46,143 bases of DNA from Chloroflexota bacterium. GTDB lineage: Bacteria > Chloroflexota > Anaerolineae > Anaerolineales > UBA11858. The notes under the pieces were generated by a model. It made no database searches, had not been told where the DNA came from, and saw only the letters and a list, made by a program, of their open reading frames with translations. The number at the start of each line of letters is the position of its first letter. Position 1 is the stretch's first letter. Positions 33,527-44,774 of this stretch are shown in pieces. The stretch covers positions 1 through 46,143 of the forward strand of contig JABGRQ010000128.1 of assembly GCA_018648225.1 (NCBI GenBank), in the 5' to 3' direction. The position numbers and the translations under genes were made by a program.

Positions 33527-33556
33527 CGTTATCTAGATAACGAGTATATAAGTATG
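33513..33556. promoter_or_regulatory. 44-bp perfect palindrome, candidate PadR operator
   Basis: The two halves are exact complements about the centre between 33534 and 33535, where the sequence is ATCTAGAT; the left half ends in TATACTCGTTATCT and the right half starts AGATAACGAGTATA. It covers the -10 box, the transcription start and the start codon ATG (33554-33556). Confidence 0.85.
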
Positions 33557-34072
33557 AAATATTTTTTTCTCTCTCTGCTTTCCCGCCAACCCACTCATGG
33601 CTATGATATTTTGCAAACCTACCATAATCTGTTTGCAGATGTTTTGCCGCCCCTGAATGCCGGGCAAATCTATACCACCCTCTCGCGCCTGGAGCGCGAT
33701 GGGTTGGTGGAAAAATTCTCCGTAGAACAAGATAATAAACCCAATAAACAGGTATACGAATTGACCGACGCGGGTCATCAGGTATTGCTGGCCTGGTTTG
33801 CCGAGCCGCTCAGCGGTCCGCGCCTCCGCGATAATTTCTATCTTAAGTTGGTTAGCGCCGGGATGACCGATTTCATGCCTACACACCAGCTAATCGCCGA
33901 CCAGCGCCGCCAATACCTTCAATCGTTGCACGATCTCAATCTGCTCGCGCTCCAGCCCGATATTTCTGCTGACGCGTCCAAGTTGCTGCTTATCCAGGGG
34001 GCGGTACTACACCTCAAGGCCGACCTGGAATGGCTGGATTTATGTGAAGATGTATATCTGAATCAGGAGTAG
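33554..34072 (+). CDS. PadR-family transcriptional regulator
   Basis: A 172-aa protein with an N-terminal winged helix (about 1-85: FFLSLLSRQPTHGYDIL, then LNAGQIYTTLSRLERDGLV) and a C-terminal helical dimerisation domain of the PadR_C type. PadR proteins typically repress their own operon and release DNA on binding an inducer. It is 4 nt upstream of the ABC gene. Its start codon forms the end of a 44-bp palindrome. The expected effector is a drug or peptide exported by the ABC genes. Confidence 0.9.
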   Translation: MKYFFLSLLSRQPTHGYDILQTYHNLFADVLPPLNAGQIYTTLSRLERDGLVEKFSVEQDNKPNKQVYELTDAGHQVLLAWFAEPLSGPRLRDNFYLKLVSAGMTDFMPTHQLIADQRRQYLQSLHDLNLLALQPDISADASKLLLIQGAVLHLKADLEWLDLCEDVYLNQE

Positions 34073-34076
34073 CCCG

Positions 34077-34817
34077 ATGTCAACGTTCTTCTTGCAAACC
34101 AAAAAAATTTCAAAAATCTATAAGCATAACGGCGGCGAAGTCCAGGCCCTGCGAGATGTCGATTTAGATATCCGCGTCGGGGAGTTGGTGGCGGTGATGG
34201 GGCCAAGTGGCAGCGGTAAATCCACCCTATTGCATATCCTGGGCGGCCTGGATAACCCGACCTCCGGGGAAGTCTGGGTGGCCGGGCAGCAAATTGACAA
34301 TATGAGCGAAGCCCGACGCGCCATTTTGCGCCGCAAGCAGATTGGCTTTGTCTTCCAGGCCTTTAACCTGATTGGCAATATGAGTGTGGGTGACAATATC
34401 GAACTACCTGCGATGGTGGCCGGATCACCGGCGAGTCAGGCACGCCAGCGCCGAGATGGACTTTTGCATGATTTGGGGATGAAAGACAGAGCGCGTCATA
34501 TCCCCGCGCAACTCTCCGGCGGTGAGCGTCAGCGGGTTGCACTGGCACGCGCCCTGGTCAATCAGCCCGCCGTGCTGCTGGCCGATGAACCCACTGGCAA
34601 CCTGGATAGCAGAACCGCCTTCGATGTACTGCGCCTGCTGCGCCAGACTCACCAGCAAGGGCAGACCATCCTCATCGTTACGCATGATCCCAATGTCGCC
34701 AGCATTGCCCAGCGGGTGATCTTTATGAAAGACGGGCAAATTACCAGCGAGACAATTCTCCGGGAGCAGCACGATGCCCGGGCTTTGCTCACCGAGATGC
34801 TCGATATGGAGGCCTGA
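34077..34817 (+). CDS. MacB/LolD-type ABC transporter ATP-binding protein
   Basis: A 246-aa ATPase. Walker A GPSGSGKST (42-50), Q-loop FQAFNLIG, signature LSGGERQR (146-153), Walker B LLADEPTG (167-174) and H-loop VTHD. The motif set and the partner are those of the MacB/FtsE-type type VII ABC systems that power mechanotransmission across the membrane. It ends 2 nt before the permease gene. Confidence 0.94.
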   Translation: MSTFFLQTKKISKIYKHNGGEVQALRDVDLDIRVGELVAVMGPSGSGKSTLLHILGGLDNPTSGEVWVAGQQIDNMSEARRAILRRKQIGFVFQAFNLIGNMSVGDNIELPAMVAGSPASQARQRRDGLLHDLGMKDRARHIPAQLSGGERQRVALARALVNQPAVLLADEPTGNLDSRTAFDVLRLLRQTHQQGQTILIVTHDPNVASIAQRVIFMKDGQITSETILREQHDARALLTEMLDMEA

Positions 34818-34819
34818 CC

Positions 34820-37150
34820 ATGTTTACTGCTATGTGGCGCAAACTGAGCGCTGACATCCGCACGAACAAGCTTCAATTCTTGCTTATCGGAGGCGTGCTG
34901 ACCCTCTCGGCGATGTTGTTGACCGTCTCCCTTTTGGTGATGGGCAGCGCCGATGAGCCGTGGGATCGTACCTTTGAAGCCACCAACGGCCCCCATGTAT
35001 GGGTGGTCAGCCACCAGAATGATTTGGATTTCAGCCCATTGACGCAAAACCCGGCAGTCAGCGAGACCAGTGGGGTGATTCTGGCACTGGCGGAAAACCC
35101 CCTGGTGTTGGGCGACGAGAAAGTTCCGCTTTTTCTGTATGCAATGAATGAACCGCCTCCTGTGGCGCATCCCCTGTTGGCTGATGGCCGCTGGCTGGAG
35201 CCTGCCAACCCCGACGAAATCGTGCTGGATTTCAGCCTGGCGAAGTTCCACGCTTTTCAAGTGGGCGATGTGGTCACGATTTTAGGTGCAGATGGCAATC
35301 GGGCGTTGAAGGTGGTTGGACTGGCGGTAACGGCTCACTGGTTCCCGTATAACGAGATTACCAAAGACACATCCCCAGGCGTTGGTTATACCAGCCAGTC
35401 CACGCTGGAAAATTTACAACCCGACTCGAATTCTTGGTATTCGGTGGTTGGCCTGCGTTTGAATGACCCCGAAGCCAGCAAAGAAATTGCTGATTTGGCC
35501 TTTGATGTGTTACCCGGCAAACTGCAATCAGTGATCGAATGGCAATATGTCAAAGAGAATGCTGCTTTGGCCAATACGCTCAACGCTATGTTTATGGGGT
35601 TGTTCAGCGTTTTGGGATTGGTCGCGGTGGGCATGATTATCTTCAACACCATCGGCGGGCAGGTACTCAGCCAGTACCGCGAGATCGGTCTGCTCAAGGC
35701 GGTAGGTTTTACCCCGCGGCAGGTTACGCTGCTCTTTTTGGGCGAGCATCTGACTCTTGGGTTGGCCGCTGCGCCTTTGGGAGTTGTTTTTGGTTTAGCC
35801 CTCGCACCGGGTTTGGTAGGCACGATGGCAGAAAATCTGAACACCACGCCGCCCGATATCTACACCCCCGGTCCGCTGATTGGTGTGCTGATCCTGGTGG
35901 AAGTGGCGGTTGCCCTGGCAACACTCTTGCCCGCCTTGCAAGGCGGACGCATCAACGCAGTGCAGGCGATTACGGTGGGGTACCGCAGCCGCCATCCGCG
36001 CGCTTCTTTGTTGGGGCGGTTAGCCGGATGGCTGCGTTTTCCGTCGGTGATTGTGCTGGGCGTCAAAGATACTTTTTCGCGACCTCTACGGGCAACGCTG
36101 GCGATTTCCAGTTTGCTGTTGACGGTGCTGATAGCCATTACAGCGGTTGGCGCGCAGGGCACTACGGATTCTTTGGCCGACAATCGCTACTACTTCAACG
36201 GGACCACCGCCGATATGAAGATCGCGCGCAACTTTGTGCCTCATGCCATCATTGCCGATGGAATTCTGTCCAACCCTGAAGTGGTCGATTTTTACGAAGA
36301 ATCATTTGTCTACGGACAGGTTCCAGGGCATGGCGATCAGCCTTTGGCGGTGCGCTTATTGCAGGGCAATTATCAGAATTTCGATTTCCCGATGAATGAA
36401 GGCCGTATGATCGCCGCTCCGGGCGAAGCTGTGGCGGGTTACGCGGTTATTGAATTGATGGGCGCTCAGATTGGAGATACTGTTGAGATTCTAGTAGATG
36501 GCGAACCGATTCAAGTGACTCTTGTAGGGCGGAATATGGAAAACTTCAACCTGAATAAAGTGATTATTACCAGTTTGGAGACGTATCGAGAGCAGGCGGT
36601 TTCCGATGCTCAACCCACGAATTACTACCTGCGTTTGAACGATATTACATTGGCGGAGGAACTTCGCCGAGAGTGGTTGGATGTTTCTCATGGATTGATC
36701 AATGTCAATGTCACGACCAGGGAACCCATGACATCTGTGGTTCAGTTGACGAATTTGATCGCCAGTTTAGCAGTGATTCTGATGGTTGTGGCGGCTGCCA
36801 ACTTGATGAGTACCAGTCTTTTGAGTATTCGCGAACGGGTGCGCGATTTTGGAATCCAGAAAACGATAGGACTGACCCCCGCCCAAATTGCGGGAAGTGT
36901 AGTGATTGGTGCTGTAACTATCGCGCTAATTGCCTTGCTGCTTGGTGTTACTCTAGGGATGATTGTGCTGGTCCGATTTATCGGGCAGGTGGGTATCGCC
37001 ATCGGCGCCGGGCCAGATTTATACGTGATTGATTGGGGTTGGATCAGCCTGTTGCTGCCCATCTTGGTGCTATTGGCAATCGTCAGTAGCTTGCTGCCCG
37101 CTTACCGCGCTGCCCGCCTGCAAGTTACCGAAGCGCTGCGCTACGAGTAA
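34820..37150 (+). CDS. MacB/FtsX-type ABC transporter permease
   Basis: A 776-aa membrane protein with two FtsX-like modules. Each has a large extracytoplasmic domain flanked by hydrophobic helices. The N-terminal helix (KLQFLLIGGVLTLSAMLL) is followed by an extracytoplasmic part (about 45-265) and three-helix block GLFSVLGLVAVGMIIFNTIG, with a second copy from about residue 420 onward ending ILVLLAIVSSLLPAYRAARL. With the ATPase it should form an export or mechanotransmission complex for peptides or lipophilic compounds. The final Y-E-stop is typical of the family, and a terminator follows. Confidence 0.9.
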   Translation: MFTAMWRKLSADIRTNKLQFLLIGGVLTLSAMLLTVSLLVMGSADEPWDRTFEATNGPHVWVVSHQNDLDFSPLTQNPAVSETSGVILALAENPLVLGDEKVPLFLYAMNEPPPVAHPLLADGRWLEPANPDEIVLDFSLAKFHAFQVGDVVTILGADGNRALKVVGLAVTAHWFPYNEITKDTSPGVGYTSQSTLENLQPDSNSWYSVVGLRLNDPEASKEIADLAFDVLPGKLQSVIEWQYVKENAALANTLNAMFMGLFSVLGLVAVGMIIFNTIGGQVLSQYREIGLLKAVGFTPRQVTLLFLGEHLTLGLAAAPLGVVFGLALAPGLVGTMAENLNTTPPDIYTPGPLIGVLILVEVAVALATLLPALQGGRINAVQAITVGYRSRHPRASLLGRLAGWLRFPSVIVLGVKDTFSRPLRATLAISSLLLTVLIAITAVGAQGTTDSLADNRYYFNGTTADMKIARNFVPHAIIADGILSNPEVVDFYEESFVYGQVPGHGDQPLAVRLLQGNYQNFDFPMNEGRMIAAPGEAVAGYAVIELMGAQIGDTVEILVDGEPIQVTLVGRNMENFNLNKVIITSLETYREQAVSDAQPTNYYLRLNDITLAEELRREWLDVSHGLINVNVTTREPMTSVVQLTNLIASLAVILMVVAAANLMSTSLLSIRERVRDFGIQKTIGLTPAQIAGSVVIGAVTIALIALLLGVTLGMIVLVRFIGQVGIAIGAGPDLYVIDWGWISLLLPILVLLAIVSSLLPAYRAARLQVTEALRYE

Positions 37151-37180
37151 AAATTCTACGCGATTGCAATAGAACTAGCT

Positions 37181-37229
37181 AAAAAAGAACAGTGGCCGGA
37201 GTATCGTTCTCCAGCCACTGTTCTTTTTT
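37181..37229 (+). terminator. intrinsic terminator after the ABC permease gene
   Basis: AAAAAAGAACAGTGGC (37181-37196) and GCCACTGTTCTTTTTT (37214-37229) form a 16-bp stem ending in a T-run. Confidence 0.92.
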
Positions 37230-37240
37230 GACAACCTCCC

Positions 37241-37269
37241 TTGACAGACAGATTCATGTAATATATAGT
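37241..37269 (+). promoter_or_regulatory. promoter of the mscS-like gene
   Basis: A consensus TTGACA (37241-37246), 17-bp spacer and TATAGT (37264-37269). The leader to the ATG at 37342 is about 65 nt and contains no obvious structured element. Confidence 0.75.
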
Positions 37270-37341
37270 AATGCGACCGTCTAAGTCATATTTGTAAGAA
37301 TATACTTACTTTTACGCTTCTCATTTGGAAAAAAGGTATCT

Positions 37342-38151
37342 ATGGAAACTACACTATCTTCAACTGTTTTTGAGTTTTTTCGCATGGCAGGTCTGGCAGT
37401 TGTGATCGCGGCTGCCGGTTATATAATTTCTGAATTAGCATTGATCCGCGTGGTACGAAATTTACTTGCACGCTTTATGAATGGCACCTGGGTAGATTTT
37501 ATCTCTGGGCTGGTACGCTTGAGTCTTTTCCTGCTGACGGGCAAGATCATCATAGAGATGACAGGCACAGCCGGAGCGCTGGTTGTAATCGTCACAGCCG
37601 TAACGGGCGCGTTTGCCATTGGCTCTGAACGTTTGGCTTCAGATATTGTTTCGGGCGTTAAGCTGATGTTTTTGCGTTATTATGATGTTGATGAATATGT
37701 CACATTGGGAAATTACTTTGGCAAAGTCATCGAAATTAATATGAGCGCAACCAGCCTGCTGACCATTGATAAAGACAAAATCATTATCCCAAACTCAGAA
37801 GCCGTCAATGGAACGCTGATCAATCATTCGCGAGTTTCCGGTTATCGGATTAAAATACGAATCCCCGTACGCGGTATACATGACCGTGTGGTTGTTTTGC
37901 GTGTGCTTGAAGAAACGGCTTCTCAATTTGAAGGTCGTTTGGATGGCGATAGTTACCGGCCAGTGGTGATTTTCGATGGTATCGGCGCGGATACAAATTT
38001 CTATGAAGTTTGGACCTATGTCGCTAAATGGCCTGATACAGTTTATAAAGCCAGCGATTTGCGTTTGAAACTGGTGCAAGCTTTGGAGGCTAAAGGTATT
38101 ACAGTTGGTTTGGCGCCGGTCTATGCTCTGAACCCGGGCACGAAGGTATAG
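37342..38151 (+). CDS. MscS-family mechanosensitive channel
   Basis: A 269-aa channel protein of the small-conductance mechanosensitive family. Three hydrophobic segments lie in the first 120 residues. The pore-lining helix and start of the beta domain are recognisable as AFAIGSERLASDIVSGVKLM, followed by YDVDEYVTLGNYFGKVIEIN, TLLTIDKDKIIIPNS-like LLTIDKDKIIIPNSEAVNG, and a C-terminal alpha-beta domain (RIKIRIPVRGIHD). It opens on hypo-osmotic shock. The M23-like gene starts 5 nt later, so the two probably share a transcript. Confidence 0.85.
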   Translation: METTLSSTVFEFFRMAGLAVVIAAAGYIISELALIRVVRNLLARFMNGTWVDFISGLVRLSLFLLTGKIIIEMTGTAGALVVIVTAVTGAFAIGSERLASDIVSGVKLMFLRYYDVDEYVTLGNYFGKVIEINMSATSLLTIDKDKIIIPNSEAVNGTLINHSRVSGYRIKIRIPVRGIHDRVVVLRVLEETASQFEGRLDGDSYRPVVIFDGIGADTNFYEVWTYVAKWPDTVYKASDLRLKLVQALEAKGITVGLAPVYALNPGTKV

Positions 38152-38156
38152 GCTCC

Positions 38157-39149
38157 GTGGAATACTCCAATCGCAAGAGAAAATCGAATTTGATTCGCTC
38201 GTTGGTCGTGGCCTCGGCGACAACCACGATTATTGCCACCGGGGGTTTTGGCACACTGCCCGAAAATAATCTCACGGCCGATTTTCAGCAGGTCGTGATG
38301 GATGTTATACCCTATGACCTTACGCAGTATTTAGAGCCATACCTGTATGTGACGCCAACGCCTCGGGCGCAGGAACCAGCATTGAGTGAGTCCGATTTTC
38401 CCATCTCCTTGCCGATTGGCCCCTCGGGGCGTGATACGATTGATCCAAATGAACGTTTTGGACAGCCGCAAAATCAACAACTGGCCCAAAATGGTGTCGA
38501 TTTTGTCAACTCGGCGGGTACGCCGGTTTTGGCTGCCGCATCGGGGCGCGTACTGCATGCCGGGGCAGATGCAGAAGGTCAGTTTAGCCCCTTCCCGGAG
38601 TTGTATGGGTTGGCTGTTGTGATGGAACATTCGTTGCCTGGGTACGCCCAGCCGGTGTATACGCTGTATGCCCATCTTTCGCAGGTTGATGTGGAGTCTG
38701 GGCAACAGCTTGATGTGGGCGAGACGCTGGGGCTGGTAGGATCAACCGGGCATACCACTGGCAGCGAATTACACTTTGAAGTCCGCTACGGTGAGAATAA
38801 GCATAGTAATGCTCGTAACCCGGAGTTATGGTTGATTCAGTTCGACGATGATGGGGAGACAGAGAACGGCGCACTGGCCGGACGCATTCTGGACGAAAAT
38901 GGTGATCTGGTAGATGTAAATGTGGTGGTTCAGCCCTTGGGGGAGGTGGATGTGAACCCGATGGATTTGCACACGTATGTGGATAAACGCTTGCGGTTAC
39001 AACCCCCGTGGGGAGAGGCTTTCGCGGTTGGCAACCTGCCCCCGGGAGAATACAAGCTCAGCTTCGTCCTGCCCGGTGTGGGCTATCAGAGCCATGTTGT
39101 AGAAATCGTTTCGGGCCGTGTGACGGAATGGGAGTGGGTGAAACCTTAA
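38157..39149 (+). CDS. degenerate LytM/M23-fold protein with C-terminal beta-sandwich
   Basis: A 330-aa protein. Residues 1-60 contain an N-terminal hydrophobic segment (LVVASATTTIIATGG), so it is secreted or membrane-anchored. Residues about 90-215 match the LytM core (GVDFVNSAGTPVLAAASGRV, YAHLSQVDVESGQQLDVGE, HFEVRYGE). Residues about 240-330 look like a carboxypeptidase-regulatory-like beta-sandwich (AGRILDENGDLVDVNV, PPGEYKLSFVLPGVGY). The first zinc His is Gln111 and the HxH first His is Glu204; D115, H173 and H206 remain. Peptidase activity is doubtful. It may bind peptidoglycan or regulate an amidase. It starts with GTG, 5 nt after the mscS stop. Confidence 0.7.
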   Translation: MEYSNRKRKSNLIRSLVVASATTTIIATGGFGTLPENNLTADFQQVVMDVIPYDLTQYLEPYLYVTPTPRAQEPALSESDFPISLPIGPSGRDTIDPNERFGQPQNQQLAQNGVDFVNSAGTPVLAAASGRVLHAGADAEGQFSPFPELYGLAVVMEHSLPGYAQPVYTLYAHLSQVDVESGQQLDVGETLGLVGSTGHTTGSELHFEVRYGENKHSNARNPELWLIQFDDDGETENGALAGRILDENGDLVDVNVVVQPLGEVDVNPMDLHTYVDKRLRLQPPWGEAFAVGNLPPGEYKLSFVLPGVGYQSHVVEIVSGRVTEWEWVKP

Positions 39150-39155
39150 GTCTGT

Positions 39156-39167
39156 GAACAAATGTTC
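39156..39167. promoter_or_regulatory. SOS-box-like GAAC-N4-GTTC site
   Basis: GAACAAATGTTC fits the core GAACRNRYGTTC of the Bacillus/Gram-positive LexA box. It lies where the -35 of the DUF488 promoter would be, so a repressor could occlude it. Chance occurrence of the eight fixed bases is about 0.7 per window. Confidence 0.35.
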
Positions 39168-39176
39168 TTTCTTGTT

Positions 39177-39185
39177 TGGTATAAT
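39177..39185 (+). promoter_or_regulatory. extended -10 promoter of the DUF488 module
   Basis: TGGTATAAT is a consensus extended -10 box. It is at the GC-to-AT transition, about 47 nt before the ATG at 39232. No consensus -35 is present; the GAAC-N4-GTTC site occupies that position. Confidence 0.7.
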
Positions 39186-39231
39186 ATCTGCTGAATGGAA
39201 ACTCCGAATTTTGTGAAAGTTGAGCAGATAT

Positions 39232-40116
39232 ATGTTTTATCGTCAGAAAGTGCTACTCTCTTTGCTTGAGGTGTTTGGTGGAACACTGCCTAATACAGAT
39301 TTCGAAAAACTGCTCTTTTTGTATTGTAAAAGAACAAAATCGACGCATTATGATTTTTTTCCATACAAATATGGAGGATTTAGTTTCATCTCTTATTATG
39401 ACAAAAGAAAACTTACTGAAAAAGGCTATCTTGTGGCCGTCGATAAATTTCAGATATCCCAACAGACGAAGTCGTGTCTTAGCCAATTAAAACCTTCAGA
39501 TAGACGTGCTATAAAAATATTTGCAGCCACAACGAGAAATTTGCGTGGAAAAGAACTTGTGCGAACGGCTTATCGAGAATATCCTGAATATACGCGGAAA
39601 AGCGAAATTGCTTCACAGATCCTCGATAACGAAGAATATGAACGTGTAACAGAAGTCTGGCAAATTGGAATTGAGCCAGTCTTAATGACAATAGGCTACG
39701 AGGGAATGTCTATTGATGCTTATCTTAATAAGCTAATTGAAAACAATGTAACTGCACTTGTTGATGTTCGTAAAAACCCAATTTCAAGAAAATTTGGTTT
39801 TTCAAAAAGAATTTTGAATAATTATGTTAATAAAGCAGGGTTGGAGTATTACCATTTGCCAGATTTAGGCATCGCATCTCATTTGCGAAAGGATTTGAAT
39901 GGGCCTGCATCCTACCAAACGCTTTTTGAGTTGTATGAGAAGCAAATACTGCCAGAGCAAAAAAGTGCTTTGAAGATGCTTAAAACTATTACCCAAGTGC
40001 AAAAAAGAATTGCTTTAACTTGTTTTGAAGCAGACCACACGATGTGTCATCGTCAAAAACTTGTTGAAGTTTTACAACAAGATTTAGTATCTTTTTATCC
40101 TATAAACCACTTATAA
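39232..40116 (+). CDS. DUF488 protein with N-terminal SocA/Panacea-like domain
   Basis: A 294-aa protein in two parts. Residues 1-70 (RQKVLLSLLEVFGG, DFEKLLFLYCKRTK, FFPYKYGGFSF, LTEKGYL) resemble the Panacea/DUF4065-type alpha-helical domain found in antitoxins and phage-associated proteins. Residues about 145-290 are DUF488: TIGYEGMSIDAYL, VDVRKNPISRKFGFSK, YYHLPDLGIASHLR and the end motif CFEADHTMCHRQKLVEVL with Cys and His residues. DUF488 has no firm activity to my knowledge. The ATG at 39232 is favoured over an in-frame TTG at 39220; neither has a good Shine-Dalgarno. The gene is visibly AT-rich (lines 39301 and 39721 have 16 and 18 G+C of 60), unlike its neighbours. Confidence 0.65.
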   Translation: MFYRQKVLLSLLEVFGGTLPNTDFEKLLFLYCKRTKSTHYDFFPYKYGGFSFISYYDKRKLTEKGYLVAVDKFQISQQTKSCLSQLKPSDRRAIKIFAATTRNLRGKELVRTAYREYPEYTRKSEIASQILDNEEYERVTEVWQIGIEPVLMTIGYEGMSIDAYLNKLIENNVTALVDVRKNPISRKFGFSKRILNNYVNKAGLEYYHLPDLGIASHLRKDLNGPASYQTLFELYEKQILPEQKSALKMLKTITQVQKRIALTCFEADHTMCHRQKLVEVLQQDLVSFYPINHL

Positions 40117-40138
40117 AGATATTTTTCAGGGAGGAAAT

Positions 40139-40981
40139 ATGTATCTTCCAGAGATATTACCTAATGTGCGTGTTTTGGTAGCTGTGAAAACGTATCCAGT
40201 TCCGTCCGCAAAATACGATGAGTTGGTATGTAATGCTGGTTTTCTCGAAAATGGTAACTGGATTCGAATTTACCCAATCCAGTTCCGCGCGCTTCCTTAT
40301 GCGCAGCAATATAAAAAATACGATTGGATTCAATTAGGTCTTGAACGTAACCGTTCTGATTTCCGACAAGAAAGTTACCGTCCCATAAAAGGGGTTGATG
40401 AACCAATTCAAACTCTGGGGAATATATCGACAGGGAAAAACAGGGATTGGGCTGAAAGAAAGAGATTTGCGCTCAATGAAGTATTTGTTTCCATGAACGA
40501 ACTGATAAATCTTGCAAAAACGTCAGGTGTCTGGAAATCGCTTGCAACAGTTAAACCTAAAGAAATAGTTGACTTTGTAATTGAACCGGATGATCGAGAG
40601 TGGAAAGCGAGTATGAGAAACAGTTTGCGGCAATTAAAGTTGTTTGAACAAACAACAGTTCAACGAGAAGCCCAAATAGTTCGCAAATTACCTTATCGTT
40701 ACTATTACCGTTTTTTGACAGAAGGTGATGATACACCCCGAAAAATGATGATAGAAGATTGGGAAATAGGTGCTCTTTATTGGAATTGTTTGGCTCAAAC
40801 AGAAGGTGATGAAGTTGTTGCAAACGAACTTGTTCAGAAGAAATATTGTGATGAATTCCTCAACAAGGACTTATATTTATTTGTTGGAACTACAAAAGCA
40901 AATCATATGCGCGGCCCAAATCCATTTGTGATTATTGGTGTTTTTTATCCTCCTAAGTCATTGCAGATGCCGTTATTATAA
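40139..40981 (+). CDS. uncharacterised partner of the DUF488 protein
   Basis: A 280-aa soluble protein, AT-rich like its neighbour. The N-terminus has VLVAVKTYPVPSAKYDELV, then CNAGFLENGNWIRIYPIQFR; a helical middle (LRQLKLFEQTTVQREAQIVR) follows, and the C-terminal third carries MMIEDWEIGALYWNCLAQTE, KKYCDEFLNKDLYLFVGTT and GPNPFVIIGVFYPP. I do not recognise a named family. AGGGAGG sits 5-6 nt before the ATG, a very good Shine-Dalgarno. It starts 22 nt after the DUF488 stop, so the two are one operon. Function unknown; a defence or toxin-antitoxin role is a guess from gene architecture. Confidence 0.6.
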   Translation: MYLPEILPNVRVLVAVKTYPVPSAKYDELVCNAGFLENGNWIRIYPIQFRALPYAQQYKKYDWIQLGLERNRSDFRQESYRPIKGVDEPIQTLGNISTGKNRDWAERKRFALNEVFVSMNELINLAKTSGVWKSLATVKPKEIVDFVIEPDDREWKASMRNSLRQLKLFEQTTVQREAQIVRKLPYRYYYRFLTEGDDTPRKMMIEDWEIGALYWNCLAQTEGDEVVANELVQKKYCDEFLNKDLYLFVGTTKANHMRGPNPFVIIGVFYPPKSLQMPLL

Positions 40982-41029
40982 CAGGGTGGGATAGGCCAGT
41001 AGTTAGTAAGCTCATCCCATACTTCCAAA

Positions 41030-43966
<2,937 letters not shown>

Positions 43967-44133
43967 AGTATTTGGGTTGGTAATGCGGGGTAGTTATTTC
44001 GGATTTTCAACGAGTTGTGCAGGTATATCTCGCCTGTGGTAGTAAAAAATGTTCTTGTTAAACACAAACGCGTCCATTTTAGCACAATCGAGCTAAAAAC
44101 AGGCGCGCAGTTTGAAAAATCCCTGAGAACTTT
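43967..44133. other. intergenic gap upstream of uvrA
   Basis: On the minus strand an extended -10-like TGCTAAAAT lies near 44080, about 110 nt before the uvrA ATG, giving a long leader. No GAAC-N4-GTTC SOS box is visible here. No terminator is obvious for the HTH gene ending at 44134. Confidence 0.3.
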
Positions 44134-44751
44134 TTAGCGGTCGAAGGCGGTAAAAGTCTCCATGATGGTGAGCATCACGCTGTCGGTAAAAGCCGTAATG
44201 CGGCGAAAGAGATTGCTCCACACAAGTGGAGACTGCACCGAGGCCGCTTCGTAGACACCGTACATAGCATCCAGTAATGTTGAACGAAAAAACAAGAAGG
44301 CTTGCGTAGCTTCCATAATATTGAGGTTGTAGCGGCGGGCGCGGATTGCGTATTCATAGCCCAGAGCGCGGGCTTCGGCATCGGCGCTGCTGCCACTCTC
44401 GGAGGAAAGATACGCATTCAGGGCTTGTAGTAGCGAACGCCCGCTCTGACGGTATTGCTGACGAGCGTCAATGTCGAGTTTTTTGTACCAGGATTGATTG
44501 GTAAGCGCGCCCTCACTGATCTGAAAACGAGTGCGTGTGAGCGCATTTTTAATCACCAATTGGGCTTCTGATGCCGTACTTGCCTGATCGGCCTGCTGCC
44601 AAAGCATCACTTCATCACGGCGAAAGCGGCGGTGTCCGCCAGGGGTGCGATGCACAGGGATGCGCCCATGATCAGCCCAATTGCGGATCGTACTGGGATG
44701 CACGCCTAATTCTTCGGCCATCTCACTTAAACTCAACCACTCAGATGACAT
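44134..44751 (-). CDS. HTH (MerR/excisionase-type) regulator with RsbRD-like tail
   Basis: A 205-aa protein. Residues 1-55 are a MerR/excisionase-like helix-turn-helix (SLSEMAEELGVHPSTIRNWA, RIPVHRTPGGHRRF). Residues about 80-205 are helical and resemble the N-terminal domain of RsbR/RsbRD-type co-antagonists (NLNIMEATQAFLFFRSTLLDAM). The tail may be a non-haem sensor or an oligomerisation domain. The start at 44751 has GGAGAAG 5-6 nt upstream; the frame's 88 upstream codons overlap the transporter gene and are rejected. It is 23 nt downstream of the PucC-like gene and probably regulates it. Confidence 0.75.
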   Translation of the reverse strand: MSSEWLSLSEMAEELGVHPSTIRNWADHGRIPVHRTPGGHRRFRRDEVMLWQQADQASTASEAQLVIKNALTRTRFQISEGALTNQSWYKKLDIDARQQYRQSGRSLLQALNAYLSSESGSSADAEARALGYEYAIRARRYNLNIMEATQAFLFFRSTLLDAMYGVYEAASVQSPLVWSNLFRRITAFTDSVMLTIMETFTAFDR

Positions 44752-44774
44752 AGTATCTTCTCCAAAACGAAACT

